DNA of 59,535 bases from Microcaldota archaeon (GTDB lineage Archaea; Micrarchaeota; Micrarchaeia; Anstonellales; Bilamarchaeaceae). The notes under the pieces were generated by a model. It was not told the origin of the DNA. It ran no database searches and saw only the letters and a program-made list of their open reading frames with translations. The number at the start of each line of letters is the position of its first letter. Within the stretch, counting starts at the first letter, position 1. Positions 57,897 through 59,535 of the stretch are shown here, one piece after another. The position numbers and the translations under genes are program-made. The DNA lies in NCBI GenBank assembly GCA_022627495.1, contig JAKEGJ010000011.1, forward strand, positions 1 to 59,535, read 5' to 3'.

Positions 57897-58391
57897 ATGA
57901 GGTTCATCGGGGCGTTTTTCGAGTTCTCGCGGAGGGTGCTTGACGCCGCCAGGCAGGGCGGCCTCCCCCAGAAGGACATCAAGAAGCTCGACAACCTGCT
58001 GACGCGCACCGGCAAGCGCAACACCGTGCTGGCCAAGGGCATCCTCACCGCCCTGAACGCAGGCGGCGCGAGCGAGAAGGACGTGTCCCGCTTCGGCGAG
58101 CTCCTGGTCAAGGCCGAAGAGAGGGTGCTCGAGGACCGGGAGCCGTTCAACGAAACGGACAGCAAAGAGGTCTCGGACATATTCAAGCGCGCATACATAT
58201 CGTCTAAAACAGCGAAATGGTTCTCGGGCCAGGTGGACGAGCTGCTGGCCGAGGAGATAAACGAGTTCATAACCGGCTCCAGGCGGGTGGACATCGGCGT
58301 CCCCTCCCGCAAGTCCGTGAAATTCGAAGCCGAATCGGATGCTGAGAAGAGCAAAGGCGAGGATGAGCGGAAAAAGAAGATGAAGATGTAG
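57897..58391 (+). CDS. Hypothetical helical protein
   Basis: 164 residues from the ATG at 57897, about 35-45 bases after AT-rich TTTATTAAGC. Mostly charged helices (FFEFSRRVLDAARQGG, IKKLDNLLTRTG, VSRFGELLVKAEERVLE) and an acidic/Lys-rich disordered tail (about 130-164). No signal. I do not recognise the family. The next gene on the same strand begins 32 bases later, so the two may be co-transcribed. Confidence 0.6.
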   Translation: MRFIGAFFEFSRRVLDAARQGGLPQKDIKKLDNLLTRTGKRNTVLAKGILTALNAGGASEKDVSRFGELLVKAEERVLEDREPFNETDSKEVSDIFKRAYISSKTAKWFSGQVDELLAEEINEFITGSRRVDIGVPSRKSVKFEAESDAEKSKGEDERKKKMKM

Positions 58392-58423
58392 GGCCCGGAG
58401 GCTATCCGGACCGCTGATGCTCC

Positions 58424-58945
58424 ATGAAAATCAAACTCTCCCCCGAGCTTTCCTACCTTATCGGCCTCTGGCGCAAGGCCCGCTGTCCCGACGGCGTCGG
58501 CGTCGAAGGCGGAAAGAACGTCCTGGAGATTTTCACGAAGGAAGTTCTTGATAGGCAGCTCACGACTTCGGACAAGATGCTGACCGGCCCGGACAAGGTC
58601 TATTTCTACCACACCGCCTACCGGAAATTCTTCCAGCAGATTGAATCCGAGCAGCTTGAGCGCTTCAAGTACCTGAACGAATATGCGGCGAACTACATTG
58701 CAGGCATGTTCGACGCGACCGGCTCCATAGACGAGCGCGGCGTCGTCTCACTGGGGTTTGCCACCAAGCAGGACGAGATGATGCTGCTCCGCCTAGGCTT
58801 CCAGACGCGGAGAAGGGCAGACCGCCTGATAATAGAGCGCCCGGTCCTTTTCCTGACGTTCATCAAGAACTACGTCCAGGCGTTCAAGGACCACAAGGTG
58901 TTCGAGATTATCCGGACGCAGGAGCGCGCCCCGAAAAAGGGTTAA
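58424..58945 (+). CDS. Stand-alone LAGLIDADG-like protein
   Basis: 173 residues. ELSYLIGLWRKARCPDGVGVEGG at about 9-31 and YIAGMFDATGSIDERG at about 91-106 resemble the two LAGLIDADG helices and the strands after them. In the first motif the acidic metal ligand is replaced by residues of WRKARC; in the second, Asp of MFDATGS may remain. No intein or intron flanks it and it is encoded as a free gene with a neighbour on the same strand. A domesticated DNA- or RNA-binding role is more likely than homing. Confidence 0.7.
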   Translation: MKIKLSPELSYLIGLWRKARCPDGVGVEGGKNVLEIFTKEVLDRQLTTSDKMLTGPDKVYFYHTAYRKFFQQIESEQLERFKYLNEYAANYIAGMFDATGSIDERGVVSLGFATKQDEMMLLRLGFQTRRRADRLIIERPVLFLTFIKNYVQAFKDHKVFEIIRTQERAPKKG

Positions 58946-58953
58946 GGCCGGAG

Positions 58954-59526
58954 TCAGCCCTTTCTCCGGCGCCGGGCCGCCGCTGCCGGGGTTATCGCGA
59001 ACGTGCCGATGGGGTCCCTGGCCTGCAGCTCTATTTCAGCGGCGAGTGCTAGCCGCCTCTCCGGGCTAATCTGCCTCCCGCTTTCCAGTGCGACGAACCC
59101 CCCAGGCGGATTCCTCAGGGCAGAAGATAGCCATCTTTCCGAATAATCGGTAATCGGGCTGGCGGTTTTGAATGTGAATGTGCGCTGGGGACTGCCCAGG
59201 ATTCCGTATGATACCGAATATTCGAACGTTTCCCTCCTTTCGGGCGCCGGCCTCCGTGTCTCTGCGAGCCTGCCTGCCGCGCTTCGCGGCTGCGCTGCCC
59301 CTCCTCCAATCCGTTGGGAGGCATTGGCAATCTGCGAGTCCCGCATATCCGCAAGCGACCTTGCCAGCCGGCTTTTCTCAAACCGCCTTCCTACGACCGC
59401 GCCGCCTTCCCTCTCGGCCGGGATGGCATTGAACACCAGCGAGTTGAACTGGTTCCAGTTTACGCATTCCCTCCAGTTGACGCCCTGCTTCCACCCATCC
59501 GAGCGCATCATGCCCAGATTCGACAT
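58954..59526 (-). CDS. Hypothetical protein (5' end may extend past window)
   Basis: 190 residues if the ATG at 59526 is used; the frame stays open to the window edge, so the start is uncertain. The sequence is Arg- and Ala-rich (RRFEKSRLARSLADMRDS ... RRPAPERRETFEYSVSYG), with an ordered part in the C-terminal half (TFTFKTASPITDYSERWLSSAL) and a basic end (AAAARRRRKG). No signal peptide or family recognised. Convergent with the LAGLIDADG-like gene with only 8 bases between. Confidence 0.5.
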   Translation of the reverse strand: MSNLGMMRSDGWKQGVNWRECVNWNQFNSLVFNAIPAEREGGAVVGRRFEKSRLARSLADMRDSQIANASQRIGGGAAQPRSAAGRLAETRRPAPERRETFEYSVSYGILGSPQRTFTFKTASPITDYSERWLSSALRNPPGGFVALESGRQISPERRLALAAEIELQARDPIGTFAITPAAAARRRRKG

Positions 59527-59535
59527 GAATTCGCC

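Noticed and set aside
1-59535. CRISPR arrays, rRNA, tRNA, transposase genes
   Set aside because: No regularly spaced repeats, no rRNA landmarks, no tRNA-like cloverleaf and no transposase motifs were seen in any gap.

Overview
The window comes from a GC-rich archaeal genome, most likely a DPANN-lineage archaeon near Micrarchaeota or Diapherotrites; that placement is inference. Support for an archaeon: many genes have a TATA element about 25-30 bases before the start codon and little or no leader; there are class III (pilin-type) signal peptides of the GQAAIEYL kind; and archaeal-type IleRS and ValRS, SepF, Dph6, an NcsA/TtuA tRNA thiolase with a ThiS-like carrier, a DRG GTPase and VapBC pairs are present. 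Genes are tightly packed with many ATGA overlaps. I saw no rRNA, tRNA, CRISPR array or insertion sequence.

Layout. 1-426: end of an S-layer-like protein. 0.5-9.1 kb: a conserved Cys protein, IleRS, a small zinc finger, a pilin-like protein with a disrupted signal peptide, ValRS, and a lipoprotein/coiled-coil pair. 9.1-12.9 kb: an orphan gene in AT-rich flanks, a metallo-beta-lactamase-fold hydrolase, a glycosyltransferase and a VapBC pair with a palindromic operator. 12.9-19.2 kb: tRNA thiolation genes, enolase, small membrane proteins, a TPR-AAA ATPase and dihydroorotase. 19.2-25.5 kb: an AlbA_2/Schlafen-like regulator behind 10-bp iterons, a large secreted beta-helix protein, a second pilin-like protein and a CBS protein with an HPF-like tail. 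25.5-34.5 kb: ScpA, SepF, proton pyrophosphatase, a GGDEF protein, two methyltransferases and a membrane double-AAA ATPase.

34.5-43.5 kb is a nine-gene minus-strand operon that runs from DAHP synthase to chorismate and on to phenylalanine and tyrosine. It uses bacterial-style first steps and a fused shikimate dehydrogenase-shikimate kinase. 43.8-46.4 kb holds a superoxide dismutase/flavin reductase group and a DRG GTPase. 46.4-50.6 kb holds a Hanks-type Ser/Thr kinase with a PEGA tail, a TPR protein, lipoproteins and an HD hydrolase. 50.6-59.5 kb holds a second beta-helix protein, formyl-THF cyclo-ligase, a second toxin-antitoxin pair, a HAD phosphatase, Dph6, a PSI-domain lipoprotein with PurM, and a stand-alone LAGLIDADG-like protein.

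The most interesting points are: the CBS-HPF fusion; bacterial-type signalling proteins (GGEEF with an intact I-site, Hanks kinase with PEGA); helical-phase iterons before the AlbA_2 regulator; a 93-bp hairpin-rich in-frame insertion flanked by 14-bp direct repeats in a class III signal peptide; AACCC-type short repeats carried in frame by at least four genes; and two beta-helix exoproteins sharing an unusual R-G-G-F-L-R export motif, one with a 12-base G tract abutting its promoter.
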